Shown: positions 1-8,946 of the stretch, in pieces
Layout: each line of letters starts with the position of its first letter
How positions within the stretch are numbered: the first letter of the stretch is position 1
Origin: Arthrobacter alpinus
GTDB lineage: Bacteria; Actinomycetota; Actinomycetes; Actinomycetales; Micrococcaceae
Direction of reading: 5' to 3'
NCBI RefSeq assembly: GCF_001294625.1
Contig: NZ_CP012677.1
Span: forward strand, 3,472,001 to 3,536,000
Length of the DNA stretch: 64,000 nucleotides
The notes under the pieces: generated by a model
What the model was told of the DNA's origin: nothing
The model's database searches: none
The model's input: the letters and a program-made list of their open reading frames with translations, nothing else
Program-made: the position numbers and the translations under genes

Positions 1-4
1 TCAT
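1..4 (-). CDS. Start codon of a minus-strand gene leaving the window
   Basis: Only the ATG (cat at 2-4 on the plus strand) and one further base lie in the window, so no product can be named. The start is credible because the minus strand reads AAGGAG-ACC-ATG, a full Shine-Dalgarno 3 bases before the codon. Its promoter must lie in 5-189, a stretch with no gene that also separates it from the end of lysG. Confidence 0.45.
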
Positions 5-189
5 GGTCTCCTTGCGGCGAAGGCGGAGCCGCGGATGGGGCTGGGGGCGTTGTGGTTTGGTTTAATCACAGCCATAGACCAGTGTGACAGAAGAGCGGCA
101 CGCCGTGACAGAGACGTCCAAAACCAACCAGACCAGTACGGAGTAAATTTTTTGCCGCCATCATGGCCGGTGAATTGCGGGCCGGGCCC

Positions 190-1074
190 CTAGGAAAGGG
201 CCTTGGCCGCCGCAGTGACGACGGCAGTAGTCAGCAGGTCCAACGCCGTCGACTGGATCTTCCAACGCTGCCAATACAGCCCAATGCTGGAGATGTGGCC
301 TGGCATCAACTCCACTAGGTCACCGGAGCTCAGCCCGGCGCGGCAATGAACCGCCGGCATGAGCCCCCAACCCAGCCCCAGCTGGACGGCCGCAGAGAAT
401 TGAATGGTGTCGGGGATGTAGTGCTGCGGTCCCGTGAGCGGTGAGGCGCTCACTTCCGTGAAGAAGTTGCTTTGCAGCGTGTCGCTGCGGTCGAACTGCA
501 CAGCCGGTGCAGTGGCCAAAAGCTCGGGGGAGAATCCTCCCGGGAACCAACGGCGCATGAAGGCAGTCGATGCAACGGGGCGGTAGTTCATGGCCCCAAG
601 TGGAACCGAGGTGCACCCCTGCACGGGATCGGGTGTGGCGGTGACCGCCGCCATGGCCTCGCCGGAGCGCAGCAGGCCGGCCGAATGCTGTTCGTCCTCG
701 CGCAGGACCTCAAACCTTAGCCCGGCGTCAGGGGGGACCAGCGCCAGTGCCGCCATGAACCAGGTGGCCAGAGAATCGGCGTTGACCGCTACGGCAATGG
801 CGGTCCCGGTTGTTCCGCTCAGCCCCAGCTCCGCCGCGGCATCGGCCTGAAGTTGGCGCTGCTGCCTGGCCAGCTTGTGCACTACGACGCCTGCGGTAGT
901 TGCGGCAACCGGGGTGGTGCGTTGCAACAGGACCTGGCCGGCGGCCTGCTCCATGGCCTTGATCCGCTGGGAAACCGCCGATCCGGTGACATGCAATTGC
1001 TGAGCGGCTGCGTCGAAGGTGCCGCATTCAAGCACGGCCAGAAAGGTGCGAAGCTGGTCGGTCTGAAAAGTCAT
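190..1074 (-). CDS. lysG: LysR-family regulator LysG/ArgP, activator of lysE
   Basis: Transcription factor of about 294 residues expected to sense intracellular lysine or arginine and switch on the divergent exporter gene lysE. The N-terminus has the LysR winged helix-turn-helix (FDAAAQQLHVTGSAVSQRIK, about residues 17-36), and the first helix TDQLRTFLAVLECGTF is typical of ArgP/LysG. The rest is a periplasmic-binding-type effector domain. Several ATGs are possible; 1074 sits 8 bases after AAGGGA, which favours it over 1077 and 1083. The 73-base gap to lysE should hold both promoters and the LysG site. Assignment to LysG rather than another LysR rests on sequence character plus the lysE neighbour. 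Confidence 0.9.
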   Translation of the reverse strand: MTFQTDQLRTFLAVLECGTFDAAAQQLHVTGSAVSQRIKAMEQAAGQVLLQRTTPVAATTAGVVVHKLARQQRQLQADAAAELGLSGTTGTAIAVAVNADSLATWFMAALALVPPDAGLRFEVLREDEQHSAGLLRSGEAMAAVTATPDPVQGCTSVPLGAMNYRPVASTAFMRRWFPGGFSPELLATAPAVQFDRSDTLQSNFFTEVSASPLTGPQHYIPDTIQFSAAVQLGLGWGLMPAVHCRAGLSSGDLVELMPGHISSIGLYWQRWKIQSTALDLLTTAVVTAAAKALS

Positions 1075-1147
1075 CATTAGCATCCCTTAGGCATCTGAAA
1101 AATCATTAGCTGTACTGGCCATCGCCATTTTAGTAGCTTCAATACTT

Positions 1148-1768
1148 GTGACACCACTGGAAATCCTCTCGACCACAGCCACCGGCCTCGGTGCCGGGCT
1201 GGCGCTCATCATCGCCATCGGCGCCCAAAACGCGTTTGTGCTGCGCCAGGGACTTCGCGGCGAACATGTGGGGCTGGTGGTGCTGGTGTGCATGCTCAGC
1301 GATATAGTCCTGATTGCCGCAGGCATCTTCGGCATTGGTGAGGTGGTGCAGGCCGTGCCCGCAGTGGTGGTGGTCATCCGACTGGCGGGAGCGGCCTTCC
1401 TGCTCAGCTACGCGGCTCTGGCGACCAAACGGGCTTTCCGCCCGGGGGCCCTGAATGCCAGTGCGCAGCAGGGATCACTGAACCGCAAGGTGGTCCTGGC
1501 GACTGTGCTGACACTGACCTGGCTGAACCCACACGTGTACCTGGACACCGTGCTGTTGCTGGGTACCCTGGCCAACCAACACGGCGATCTGCGCTGGTGG
1601 TTTGGTGCCGGCGCGGCGATGGGAAGCGTCATCTGGTTCAGTGCCCTGGGATTCGGGGCCAAGCTCCTGCGGCCAGTGTTCGCCAAGCCCGGTGCGTGGC
1701 GGGTGTTGGACGGGCTGATCGCCGTGGTGATGGTTGTTCTCGGCGTGAAAATGGCGCTTGGAATCTAG
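1148..1768 (+). CDS. lysE: LysE/ArgO-type basic amino acid exporter
   Basis: Inner-membrane exporter of 206 residues, the usual length for LysE, which pumps out excess lysine or arginine. It is almost entirely hydrophobic, with about six membrane segments. The first contains the family signature GAQNAFVLRQG (about residues 26-36) and the later NPHVYLDTV stretch is also typical of LysE/ArgO. Starts at GTG. It is divergent from lysG, the classical regulator-exporter arrangement. The stop codon overlaps the stop of the convergent gene by 4 bases (CTAG), leaving no room for a separate terminator. Confidence 0.93.
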   Translation: MTPLEILSTTATGLGAGLALIIAIGAQNAFVLRQGLRGEHVGLVVLVCMLSDIVLIAAGIFGIGEVVQAVPAVVVVIRLAGAAFLLSYAALATKRAFRPGALNASAQQGSLNRKVVLATVLTLTWLNPHVYLDTVLLLGTLANQHGDLRWWFGAGAAMGSVIWFSALGFGAKLLRPVFAKPGAWRVLDGLIAVVMVVLGVKMALGI

Positions 1769-2172
1769 AGGAAGTCCATCTCCACCCGCAGGAACGCCTC
1801 CGCGGAAGCGATCGAAGCGGCAAAGGCCTCCTCCTCCGTGGGCGAGGTCCGCGGGGTGCGTGTGAACCACTCGTGGCTGTTCATACGCACCTTGCTGAAC
1901 CCGGAGTCGGGAGGGGCATAGAACACGGCAAAACGTTGCACCGGCCATTCGGGGCCCGTCTCAATGGCCACCAGCAACGCTGCGTTGAGTGCTGGATTGA
2001 ACCATTGGGCTATGGGGCGGCGGCGGTCGTGGTCGAAGAGACCCGCGGCATACCGCGACGCGGATTGCGGCCCCATCTCGGCACACAGCCGCTCCCACCA
2101 CAACGGCAGAATCTCGCTGTCGTGGCGAATCCATAGAGCCGGAATCACGGGTTGCTCATCGTGTGCGCCCAT
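1765..2172 (-). CDS. Conserved small protein of unknown function
   Basis: 135 residues, soluble, acidic, without signal peptide or membrane segment. I do not recognise the family. It is Trp-rich near the N-terminus (ALWIRHDSEILPLWWERL) and has a C-terminal helical stretch (SPTEEEAFAASIASAEAF). It ends tail-to-tail inside lysE, overlapping by 4 bases. Its start is 38 bases from the stop of the nuclease gene further right on the same strand, so the two could be co-transcribed. Codon bias and intact length suggest a real gene, but no function can be given. Confidence 0.7.
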   Translation of the reverse strand: MGAHDEQPVIPALWIRHDSEILPLWWERLCAEMGPQSASRYAAGLFDHDRRRPIAQWFNPALNAALLVAIETGPEWPVQRFAVFYAPPDSGFSKVRMNSHEWFTRTPRTSPTEEEAFAASIASAEAFLRVEMDFL

Positions 2173-2210
2173 ATTTCAATACTAGCGATGAGTTGCTTTT
2201 CATGTCACTG

Positions 2211-3242
2211 CTATTCACACCCCACACCATCCCCGTCGCCGTCGAACTTGGACTGGAATCCCGGCTGGCCGGCCCGGATGGGGGCGGCGCCTGCCGCTCG
2301 GACGGCGGCACAGTTCTTGTAGAAGACCTCAGCGCCGGGAGCGGGAACATGGGCTGGCACGAGGGCCGGTGCGGGTGCCACGGGCGGGGCTGCGGTTTCT
2401 GCGGCGGGGGCGCCCGCACTGGTGGGCACCCCAACGTCCGCGCAGCTACTCAGAACCGTGGCCATGGCGTCGTGCTCGGCCGCGGTGACCCACAAGCTGT
2501 AGGTGGCCTTGACGGATATTTGCCGGGCCACATAGTCGCAGCGGTACGATTTATTCGGCGGCAACCAAGTGGCGGCGTCGCCGTCGCTCTTTTGCTGGTT
2601 GGCAGGACCGTCGACCGCCAACAGGTTCAGCGGATCGTTGGCAAACGCGGTGCGCTGTTGCACGGTGAGCTGCTGGGCGCCCTTCTGCCAGGCGTCGCTG
2701 AGCGCCACAACATGGTCAATTTGCACGGCGGAGCTGGTGTCTGCCCCACGCACGAAGGATATGGTGGCGGCCGTGTAGGGGTCTGCCAGCACGCCGGTGA
2801 GAACAGTGCACTCCCACGTGCCCGGCTTGAACGTCTTGGCACTGAGATCCCGGTTCAGCATGTCATTGCGCGTATCGCAGCCGTTCTTGTCCACATCCGC
2901 CCACGCCTGGCCAAATTCCGTGCGGGCGTATCCGGTCTTCGGTGCCCGGCCCTTGACGGGGAGTGTGGCCAGGACATCCAGGGCCTTGGCGGCGAACTCC
3001 GGCTCGGTGTTGCCGGCCAAGTCCGCGCCGCCGGCATCGGGCGCGTGATCGCCGTCCATGGGGGTGGGGTCATCCTGTGCGGGGGAGGCCGCCGCTGTCT
3101 CGGTCGTCATGGACGAGGCCGGGGCGCCCGCAGGTGCTGACACGCCACCGCACGCCGTGGTCACCAGCAAAACGGTGGCAAGCACCGTGCCCATGATGAA
3201 ATCGGTGGCCCGGAGGGGTTCGGTGGTACGAATCTTGCTCAC
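2211..3242 (-). CDS. Secreted HNH nuclease (DUF1524/GmrSD C-terminal type) with Excalibur domain
   Basis: 343 residues from a GTG with AAAGAG 7 bases upstream; the open frame runs further back but that part reads as noise. Residues 17-31 form a hydrophobic signal ending in TTAC, a weak lipobox (Thr at -3), so it may be a lipoprotein or simply secreted. A Ser/Thr/Ala-rich linker follows, then a DUF1524-type HNH fold: IDHVVALSDAW with the catalytic His, DPLNLLAV, and NQQKSDGDAATWLPP. The last 40 residues are an Excalibur calcium-binding domain (YKNCAAVRAAG through DGDGDGVGCE). Proteins of this architecture are typical exported nucleases of Arthrobacter-like bacteria. It sits downstream of the Ter operon on the same strand, with 112 bases between; functional linkage is not shown. 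Confidence 0.85.
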   Translation of the reverse strand: MSKIRTTEPLRATDFIMGTVLATVLLVTTACGGVSAPAGAPASSMTTETAAASPAQDDPTPMDGDHAPDAGGADLAGNTEPEFAAKALDVLATLPVKGRAPKTGYARTEFGQAWADVDKNGCDTRNDMLNRDLSAKTFKPGTWECTVLTGVLADPYTAATISFVRGADTSSAVQIDHVVALSDAWQKGAQQLTVQQRTAFANDPLNLLAVDGPANQQKSDGDAATWLPPNKSYRCDYVARQISVKATYSLWVTAAEHDAMATVLSSCADVGVPTSAGAPAAETAAPPVAPAPALVPAHVPAPGAEVFYKNCAAVRAAGAAPIRAGQPGFQSKFDGDGDGVGCE

Positions 3243-3354
3243 GGCAGCGCTCTTTCGTGGCCAGCTGCGCGGAGCGCAGAAATGAGGGGGGTGAGAGGCA
3301 ACCTTATCCCGTGGACCGGGTGGGGGTCTCGACGAGCTGGACCACAGGGGGCCG

Positions 3355-4215
3355 TCAACGTGGCAGAAGTGCCAGGATGCTCCCCAAGATTTCCTCCCCG
3401 GCCAGGACACCACGCACGGAGGTGAGGTGAAGATGCGCGGCCAGGTAGCCGGCGTCGTGCATCTCGCCATGCAGGGGACGGAAGGCAATGTCGGCGTTGG
3501 CCAGCATGTCCTGATCCAGGAGCGAGTCGCCGGCAGCAATGACGGTGCCAGCGCCCGTGCGGCGAACCACCTCGGCCAGGGCGTCGGTCTTGTTGACGGG
3601 CACCGGCACGCAATACAGTTTCCGCCCCTGCACGGACACTGTCCAACCGGTGGCGGCACACATGGCCCTCAAGTCCGCCAGGAACGCCTCGGGCATGGCT
3701 GCCCGGTCGACGACGGCGTAGGCGAAGAGGTCCTCGGCCCGGCGCAAACGCAGGATCCAACCGGCAAAGTCGGTGTTGGAAAGATACGCCTCAATGGTCT
3801 CCAGGGGGGTGCACTCTGCCGCGATCCGCTCCGTCAGGTGACCGTGCCAATGAGGGTCGCGCACGCCGTGGTGCACCAGCACCCCGCCATTTGAGGTGAT
3901 GGCGTATTCGGGTACGGGGCCGGGAAGCTGCACGCGATCGTACTGGGCCTGCGTGCGCGTGGTGACGGGGACAAATGTCGAGGACGCCATGACGCCAAGC
4001 AGGAGGCTCTCGGCCGTGCGGGTCATGTAGGAGAGGGGCGCGCCGTCGTAAACCTCGGCCACCACCATGGGAGGGGCATCCTTGTCCTCACCGTCGAGCC
4101 ACAGCGCATTTTTGGAGTAGATCAGCGTCCTGTCGAGATCGCATGCCACCACCACCGGTCCGGTGAGTGCGGCCGCTTCAATGACGGGCGTTTCAAGAAT
4201 TTGGGCCTCACGCAT
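3355..4215 (-). CDS. HAD-superfamily phosphatase of the Ter operon
   Basis: 286 residues. HAD motif I is CDLDRTL (nucleophile Asp26 and acid Asp28), motif III the Lys of NKTDAL, motif IV AGDSLLDQDML. The large cap between motifs resembles sucrose-phosphatase/Cof-type enzymes acting on small phosphorylated metabolites. Last gene of the Ter operon; ATG at 4215 overlaps the stop of the upstream gene by 8 bases (ATGCGTGA), so translation is probably coupled; an in-frame ATG at 4233 is less likely. In Ter clusters a HAD enzyme of this kind is grouped with two phosphoribosyltransferase-like proteins and a lyase in a proposed pathway for a nucleoside-like compound. The substrate is unknown. Confidence 0.85.
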   Translation of the reverse strand: MREAQILETPVIEAAALTGPVVVACDLDRTLIYSKNALWLDGEDKDAPPMVVAEVYDGAPLSYMTRTAESLLLGVMASSTFVPVTTRTQAQYDRVQLPGPVPEYAITSNGGVLVHHGVRDPHWHGHLTERIAAECTPLETIEAYLSNTDFAGWILRLRRAEDLFAYAVVDRAAMPEAFLADLRAMCAATGWTVSVQGRKLYCVPVPVNKTDALAEVVRRTGAGTVIAAGDSLLDQDMLANADIAFRPLHGEMHDAGYLAAHLHLTSVRGVLAGEEILGSILALLPR

Positions 4216-5377
4216 GGTGCACCGCCTTGCCATCGGCGCCCACGGCGCTCTTGTCGAACAGTGGATTGATCAGCCCGACGCAGCTGTACGGCAGCCCCGG
4301 CACCTCTTCCACCGGCACGCCGCGTTGTTGCGCCAGCAGCAGCACGTGGGCCACATCAGCCCGGGCGCCAGGGTTCACCAGCACCTTCCAGGGCACCCGG
4401 CGCAGCAGTACACGGGTGGTCTCGCCCACGCCGGGCTTGACCAGGTTCACGTTGTTGATGCCGTACTCGGAGCTGATGGCTTCAACTGCCTGCCAGCCCA
4501 CCCAGCTGGGCGTCCTGTCCGCGTCCGCCACGTCCGCAAGCTCCGCCGCAACGGCGCCGCGCACGCCGGAGAACTGGGACGAGATGGCGTCCAAGAAATC
4601 GCCGGAGACGTCGCTGGGCGCCAATTCGGCATAGAACTTGGCCCCGTGGAAATCGTTCGGGCCAATGTGCTCGGTGTTGAAGACGGTGCGCGAGACAAGT
4701 CCGGAAACTGTGGAGTTCAGGCAGGCGGACGGGATCAGGTAGTCCTGGCGCGTGCCGTAGAGCTCGACGCAGTGGCCGGGATCGGCCAGCACGGCAAGAT
4801 CGGCGGGGAAGCGCACGCCGTCGCTGGCTTCAAAGGAATCAAGGGCTGCGGCAAGCTCCTTTGAAATGGCGCCCTTGCCCGTCCAGCCGTCAACAAACAG
4901 GATCCGGGCCGGGTCAAAGTTTGCCGCCAAATACCGCAGCGCCGTTTGGTCAAGGCCCACGCCGCGCACAATGCTCATGGTGAAATGTGGGGCGTCGATC
5001 CCGTGGACTGCCTGCGCCCAGCGGCGCATCAGAATCCCGATGGGCGTACCAGCCCTGGCCAGGGACACCAACACCGGGCTGTTGTTCCTGGCGGCCAGAG
5101 CCAGCTCCGTCACCACGCCTACCGCTGTGGCAATGCGCCCGCCCGATCGCTGAACCGCGTCCTGGTACAGTGCTTGGTATTCGGGGCTGGGGGTGTATTC
5201 CACCGGCAGAGATTCGGCATAGTTCGCCGCACCGGACTGGATGGCGTGTTCGCGTTCCGCGGTGGGCGCCTCCAGAGTCAAATGGCTCAAATCCTTCAAC
5301 AACCACGTGACCTCATCCGGGGCGTAGGAGCCAAACTCCGGCCCGGTCAAGGGGACGGGAAGTGGTGCCGGGCTCAT
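4208..5377 (-). CDS. StiP-family / PRTase_1 protein of the Ter operon
   Basis: 389 residues, no signal or membrane segment. It resembles the Ter-associated family called either cysteine protease StiP or PRTase_1: EYQALYQDAVQRSGGRIATA, VSLARAGTPIGILMRRW, and FVDGWTGKGAISKEL, which has the shape of a phosphoribosyl-binding loop (acidic-aromatic strand, then G-T-G-K-G). Ter-context analyses treat such proteins as phosphoribosyltransferase-like members of a module making a nucleoside-like metabolite; the protease label is less well supported by what I can see. Overlaps the next gene (stop) by 8 bases and the preceding PRTase gene by 4 (ATGA). Confidence 0.85.
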   Translation of the reverse strand: MSPAPLPVPLTGPEFGSYAPDEVTWLLKDLSHLTLEAPTAEREHAIQSGAANYAESLPVEYTPSPEYQALYQDAVQRSGGRIATAVGVVTELALAARNNSPVLVSLARAGTPIGILMRRWAQAVHGIDAPHFTMSIVRGVGLDQTALRYLAANFDPARILFVDGWTGKGAISKELAAALDSFEASDGVRFPADLAVLADPGHCVELYGTRQDYLIPSACLNSTVSGLVSRTVFNTEHIGPNDFHGAKFYAELAPSDVSGDFLDAISSQFSGVRGAVAAELADVADADRTPSWVGWQAVEAISSEYGINNVNLVKPGVGETTRVLLRRVPWKVLVNPGARADVAHVLLLAQQRGVPVEEVPGLPYSCVGLINPLFDKSAVGADGKAVHHA

Positions 5378-6861
5378 GGGATTTCCTCTGCGCTGGGTTG
5401 GGGTGTGGGGTAATCTGCTGGCAGGAGCACGACGACGACGTGATCGGCCGCCGCCTGCAGCGCAGGTGCCAGCCCCGGGAGGTCAGGGGCCGTGCCGCGC
5501 ATGACGGCGTCGGTGTCCGTTCCTGGTTCCGGGAACACCACGATGGTTCCCGGGCGCCTGCCGGTGCCCGTGAGATTGTAGGCAAACCGGATCCCGGGCC
5601 CGTCGGCCGTCAGGTCGTGGCTGGCAAAGGTGAGTGCCCCGGCAATGGCGTAATCGTCCCTGTCGATCGGGACGATGGGGGAGCGGGTGGTGGTGGAGAA
5701 CCGTACTCCGGCGTCCGGGCGCAGGGTGTCCAGTTCGGCAGCGATGGCCAACGGCACGAACATGTTCTCCTCGGTTCCCACCACAACCACCGGGCCATGC
5801 GTTCCTCGCTGGCGCAGATGGTCGGACACGGCACCGGCCACGGTGGCAACGGTTTCCTGCGGTGGCGGGGCAGCATTGCCAAAGCGGTCGCTGCGGATGG
5901 GGATAATGTCCGCCGCTGTGAATTCCAGCAGTGACAGGTGACCGGACCGTGCTGTTTGCGCGGCAGGGGCAGAGTCCTGCGGCAGAGAGTCGATCAGCTC
6001 CGCGGCCCTGTCCAGGATGTCGCTGCCTAGTTCTATGGAGCCGGTCCCCAGGGCCACCACTGAAATCCGGCAGTCCAGCTCCGCGGCTAGGGCGTCAAAG
6101 CGCTCGCGGTCCGGTGCCGAGCGCAGGTCGATCAGCGCGGCCACCACATAGGTGGAGTGCGGCACCAGGGCGTGCAACTCGCGGATGGTGTTGATGACCG
6201 TGGAGCCGGTGCTGAGTTCGTCATCGACCAGGATGACCGGGCCGTTTCCGTCCAGCCAGTGCGGGTCCGTTGGCACCAAACGGTGGGAGGTGGCGTGCGA
6301 ATGACCCTCCTGAAACCCGGCAGCCTGGGCAAGCCCCGGGGTGGCGTGCCGGGTCGAGTGTATGTAGTAGGCGCCCAGGGCGTTGGCCACGAGCCGGCCA
6401 AGACCCGTTGCAGTTTCGGCGTAGCCAATCACGACCGCCTCCGGCACGGGGGTGCGTAGTCCCGCCACCAGCGGGGTCAGGGCGCCAAGGGCGTCGGGCC
6501 GTAGACCCGCTAAGGTGCCCGGTGTCAGCAGTGCCGCGAGCTGCGCTGCTGCCTGTTGCAGGGGAGGGTAGTCCCCCAGCGGCGGTGTGGTGGTGCTCGG
6601 GGACTGCCCTGCGCCGGCCAGTGCCTGCGCCACGAGGGCGCCCAGCAATTCCCCGGCGGCAATAACCAAGGCGGGTTCGGTGGGGATGTGCTTGGCCAAG
6701 ACCTGCGACACCAGCAAGTGGGCGCGCTTGGGGTTTCGGCGCAGGGCCAGACCTACCAGGTCCGCCACGGCCACGGTGCTCGCCGGATCGGAGTGGATGC
6801 GGACATCAAGGCCGGAGGCGAGAAAGCCGCCGCTCCACGGCGCAGAAGGGCGCCCGCTCAT
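5374..6861 (-). CDS. Ter-associated phosphoribosyltransferase with C-terminal TRSP-type domain
   Basis: 495 residues. The first 300 are a type I phosphoribosyltransferase: the PRPP loop is VILVDDELSTGST (residues 209-221), preceded by VVIGYAETATGLGRLVA and the substrate-facing IHSTRH. The C-terminal third, with VVVVGTEENMFVPLAIAAEL and FSTTTRSPIVPIDRDDYA, matches the TRSP domain usually fused to or beside this PRTase (PRTase_2) in Ter loci. Expected to attach or remove a ribosyl-phosphate group on an unknown base. ATGA overlaps link it to both neighbours, the lyase gene before it and the StiP-type gene after it. Confidence 0.88.
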   Translation of the reverse strand: MSGRPSAPWSGGFLASGLDVRIHSDPASTVAVADLVGLALRRNPKRAHLLVSQVLAKHIPTEPALVIAAGELLGALVAQALAGAGQSPSTTTPPLGDYPPLQQAAAQLAALLTPGTLAGLRPDALGALTPLVAGLRTPVPEAVVIGYAETATGLGRLVANALGAYYIHSTRHATPGLAQAAGFQEGHSHATSHRLVPTDPHWLDGNGPVILVDDELSTGSTVINTIRELHALVPHSTYVVAALIDLRSAPDRERFDALAAELDCRISVVALGTGSIELGSDILDRAAELIDSLPQDSAPAAQTARSGHLSLLEFTAADIIPIRSDRFGNAAPPPQETVATVAGAVSDHLRQRGTHGPVVVVGTEENMFVPLAIAAELDTLRPDAGVRFSTTTRSPIVPIDRDDYAIAGALTFASHDLTADGPGIRFAYNLTGTGRRPGTIVVFPEPGTDTDAVMRGTAPDLPGLAPALQAAADHVVVVLLPADYPTPQPSAEEIP

Positions 6862-8051
6862 GCCATGCTCGCTTCGAGGAGGTCCACAAAGGTGACGTCA
6901 TCGGCCGCCACACCAAAGGCCTGAGCCCGCAGCAAGATACGTTGCGCCCAGGCCTGGTGAGGTTTCATCTCGTTCATCTTGTTGCGGTACGGGGATGCGG
7001 CGGCGCCCCCGCCCACGTTCCCGGCAATTACCGTCGCGTCAAGAAATTCCTCGTGGCTGACAACGCTCATGGCGTGTACTAGGGCAACGTGGGTGGGGTG
7101 GATGACTGTTTTGCCCAGCAGGCCGTTGGCCAGGTCCAGCTCGATCTCGCGGATCAACGTGTCCAGGTTCGCCGTCATGATCCTGGTGCGTAGTTCCCGT
7201 TCCGACGCGCCCATGAACGGGGTCAGGCGCAGCTGCGGGCGCAGCACCCGTTCGGTGTTGGCATAGTGCTCCCAGACGGGTCCGGAGATCACGAAGCCGC
7301 TGTCGGGGCGGCCCAGGACATTGACAATATCGCCAATGACGGTGGCCACCACGTTGACGTCGTAAATGGTCAGATCGCGGGAGCGGCGCAGGCCAAAGGC
7401 GCTGGACATGTCGGTGGCGCCGATCCGCACCGACAGGATATCCTCACGGTTGGCGCTCAGGAGTTCATGGATGTGTGTCAGGGCCGCGGCCCGGGTTTCC
7501 AGGTGGATGACGGCCGGCGATTCCAGGATGGGCATGATCCGCAGGTGGCGGCCCGGTGCATGGCCCGCCACGCGGCGCCCATCCAGGCCCTGCTCGGCCT
7601 GCGCCGTGTGCAGTGCCTCGAGGAAAGTCGCTCCCGTCCCTGTTTCGTTGTCGAACTTGGGGATCACAAAACCGGTCAGTACCGCCAGGCTGGCCCCGGC
7701 CCGGCGGGAGAGGGCCAGCAGCTGGTCGGCGGTGCGCACGCGCACAAACAGCATGGGCAGGTCCCCGTCGTGTTCAGCCAGACGAGCCAGCGCCGCAATC
7801 ACATTGCCCTCGGCTGCCGGCACATCGGCGTCGGGGATGGAGTCTTCAAGGCACAGCACCATGGACGCGCAGCCCAGATCGCGTTGTCGCAGCACATCCT
7901 TGACCAGGTCTGCGCGGTTCGCCGGCGTGTACAAGGTGCCACCCAGGGCAACTGCCAGCAGCCCCGGATCGCTGTCGGCAGTGAGCTCTTGCGGGGCCCG
8001 GAAAAACAGCCGGGTCAGCTGGGAGGGTGTCAGGTACCGGAAGTGTCGCAT
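6858..8051 (-). CDS. HpcH/HpaI-type C-C bond lyase of the Ter operon
   Basis: 397 residues, a TIM-barrel of the HpcH/HpaI aldolase/citrate lyase superfamily. Visible family features are LYTPANRADL, SMVLCLEDSIPD (metal-binding Glu/Asp strand), LRIMPILESPAVIHLE and SVRIGATDMSSAFGLRR, with VIHPTHVALVHAM near the end. This is the Ter-specific branch, not the citE or garL branches. It probably cleaves or joins a carbon-carbon bond in the same pathway as the two phosphoribosyltransferase-like proteins and the HAD phosphatase, with which it overlaps by ATGA. Start ATG at 8051. Confidence 0.87.
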   Translation of the reverse strand: MRHFRYLTPSQLTRLFFRAPQELTADSDPGLLAVALGGTLYTPANRADLVKDVLRQRDLGCASMVLCLEDSIPDADVPAAEGNVIAALARLAEHDGDLPMLFVRVRTADQLLALSRRAGASLAVLTGFVIPKFDNETGTGATFLEALHTAQAEQGLDGRRVAGHAPGRHLRIMPILESPAVIHLETRAAALTHIHELLSANREDILSVRIGATDMSSAFGLRRSRDLTIYDVNVVATVIGDIVNVLGRPDSGFVISGPVWEHYANTERVLRPQLRLTPFMGASERELRTRIMTANLDTLIREIELDLANGLLGKTVIHPTHVALVHAMSVVSHEEFLDATVIAGNVGGGAAASPYRNKMNEMKPHQAWAQRILLRAQAFGVAADDVTFVDLLEASMA

Positions 8052-8118
8052 GTGCCCTTTCGCACTATTTTTGAGGAACTCAGGTGCCGTGCTGTGGTGA
8101 GTACGGAAGGCGGCCTTA

Positions 8119-8943
8119 CTAGCGGCGATAAGAGGAGGTCGGTGCCTTGTGTGTCATAGTGAAGTCAAACTCCTGCCAGATCTGCTGGTCGGTCCAACTA
8201 TGCGGAACCGGTTCGGCTCGCAGCTCCAGCACATTGCCGATGCGCAGGGCCAGCATCAGGATCTGGGTGCCGTCGGCTGGCGGGGGCAGTGCCACCTGCG
8301 CCCCGCTGAAGATTTGCACGCCCATGGGGTGGGTGCCGCGGTTGATGAAAATGGCCCGGCGCAGCTGGCGGATGTGGCGCAGCGTCACCAAGGCATTTTT
8401 GCCATCGTAGCCCGCCAGGGGCCGGTTTCCCGTGGTCATCAGGGGGCTCCCGGCGGTATGGCCGTCGACGTCGGCGCCCCCTGTCACGCGCCGGACGCTC
8501 TCCCACGCCATGGCGGTGCTGCCGCTGACCACCATGGTGCCCACCGCCGATTCCAGCGCCGTCAGCCGCAGCACCCGCTCCTTCAGGTTCAGTTCAAAAA
8601 TATCCCGGATGCCCGGGGCCGCAAACAGCAGCGCCACTTCATGGTCCATGACCTGGGCAGCCTCGCGCAGTGCCGCGAGTTTGAGTGCCCGCGGGCTGGT
8701 GGAAGACGCCGGGGCGTTCCGTCCCAGCACCAGCCCACCGGAACGCTGGGGTGCTGCTTGCGGGGTGGGCATCGCCGGGGAGTGGACGGGCGGTAGTGCC
8801 GCCGGGCGGCTAAGATTCAACCCCCCGGAAAACGGTGGCACCTTGGCGCTCTGGGGCACGGCGGGAGCCGGCGCTGTACGCCCGGGCTTGATCCGGCGTC
8901 GCAAATACGGCAGATCGGTGCGGGGGGAGGAGGTGTTGACCAT
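8119..8943 (-). CDS. Ter-operon protein of unknown function, possibly TerD-derived C-terminus
   Basis: 274 residues. The N-terminal 90 residues are Pro/Ala-rich and disordered-looking, with two short segments GGLNLSRPA and GGLVLGRNA that recall the start motif of TerD proteins (KGGNLSL). The middle is helical (LAALREAAQVMDHEVALLF) and the C-terminus is a beta-rich unit with INRGTHPMGVQIFSGAQV and WQEFDFTM. I know no enzyme motif in it. It lies 3 bases after the divergent TerD gene and 67 before the lyase gene, so it is an operon member linking the TerD/TelA half to the metabolic half. Role unknown. Confidence 0.75.
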   Translation of the reverse strand: MVNTSSPRTDLPYLRRRIKPGRTAPAPAVPQSAKVPPFSGGLNLSRPAALPPVHSPAMPTPQAAPQRSGGLVLGRNAPASSTSPRALKLAALREAAQVMDHEVALLFAAPGIRDIFELNLKERVLRLTALESAVGTMVVSGSTAMAWESVRRVTGGADVDGHTAGSPLMTTGNRPLAGYDGKNALVTLRHIRQLRRAIFINRGTHPMGVQIFSGAQVALPPPADGTQILMLALRIGNVLELRAEPVPHSWTDQQIWQEFDFTMTHKAPTSSYRR

Positions 8944-8946
8944 GGC

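Noticed and set aside
3243..3659. N-terminal extension of the HNH nuclease frame by about 138 residues
   Set aside because: The extension is Pro/Arg/Trp-rich noise overlapping the HAD gene on the same strand in another frame; a GTG with ribosome site and signal peptide starts at 3242.
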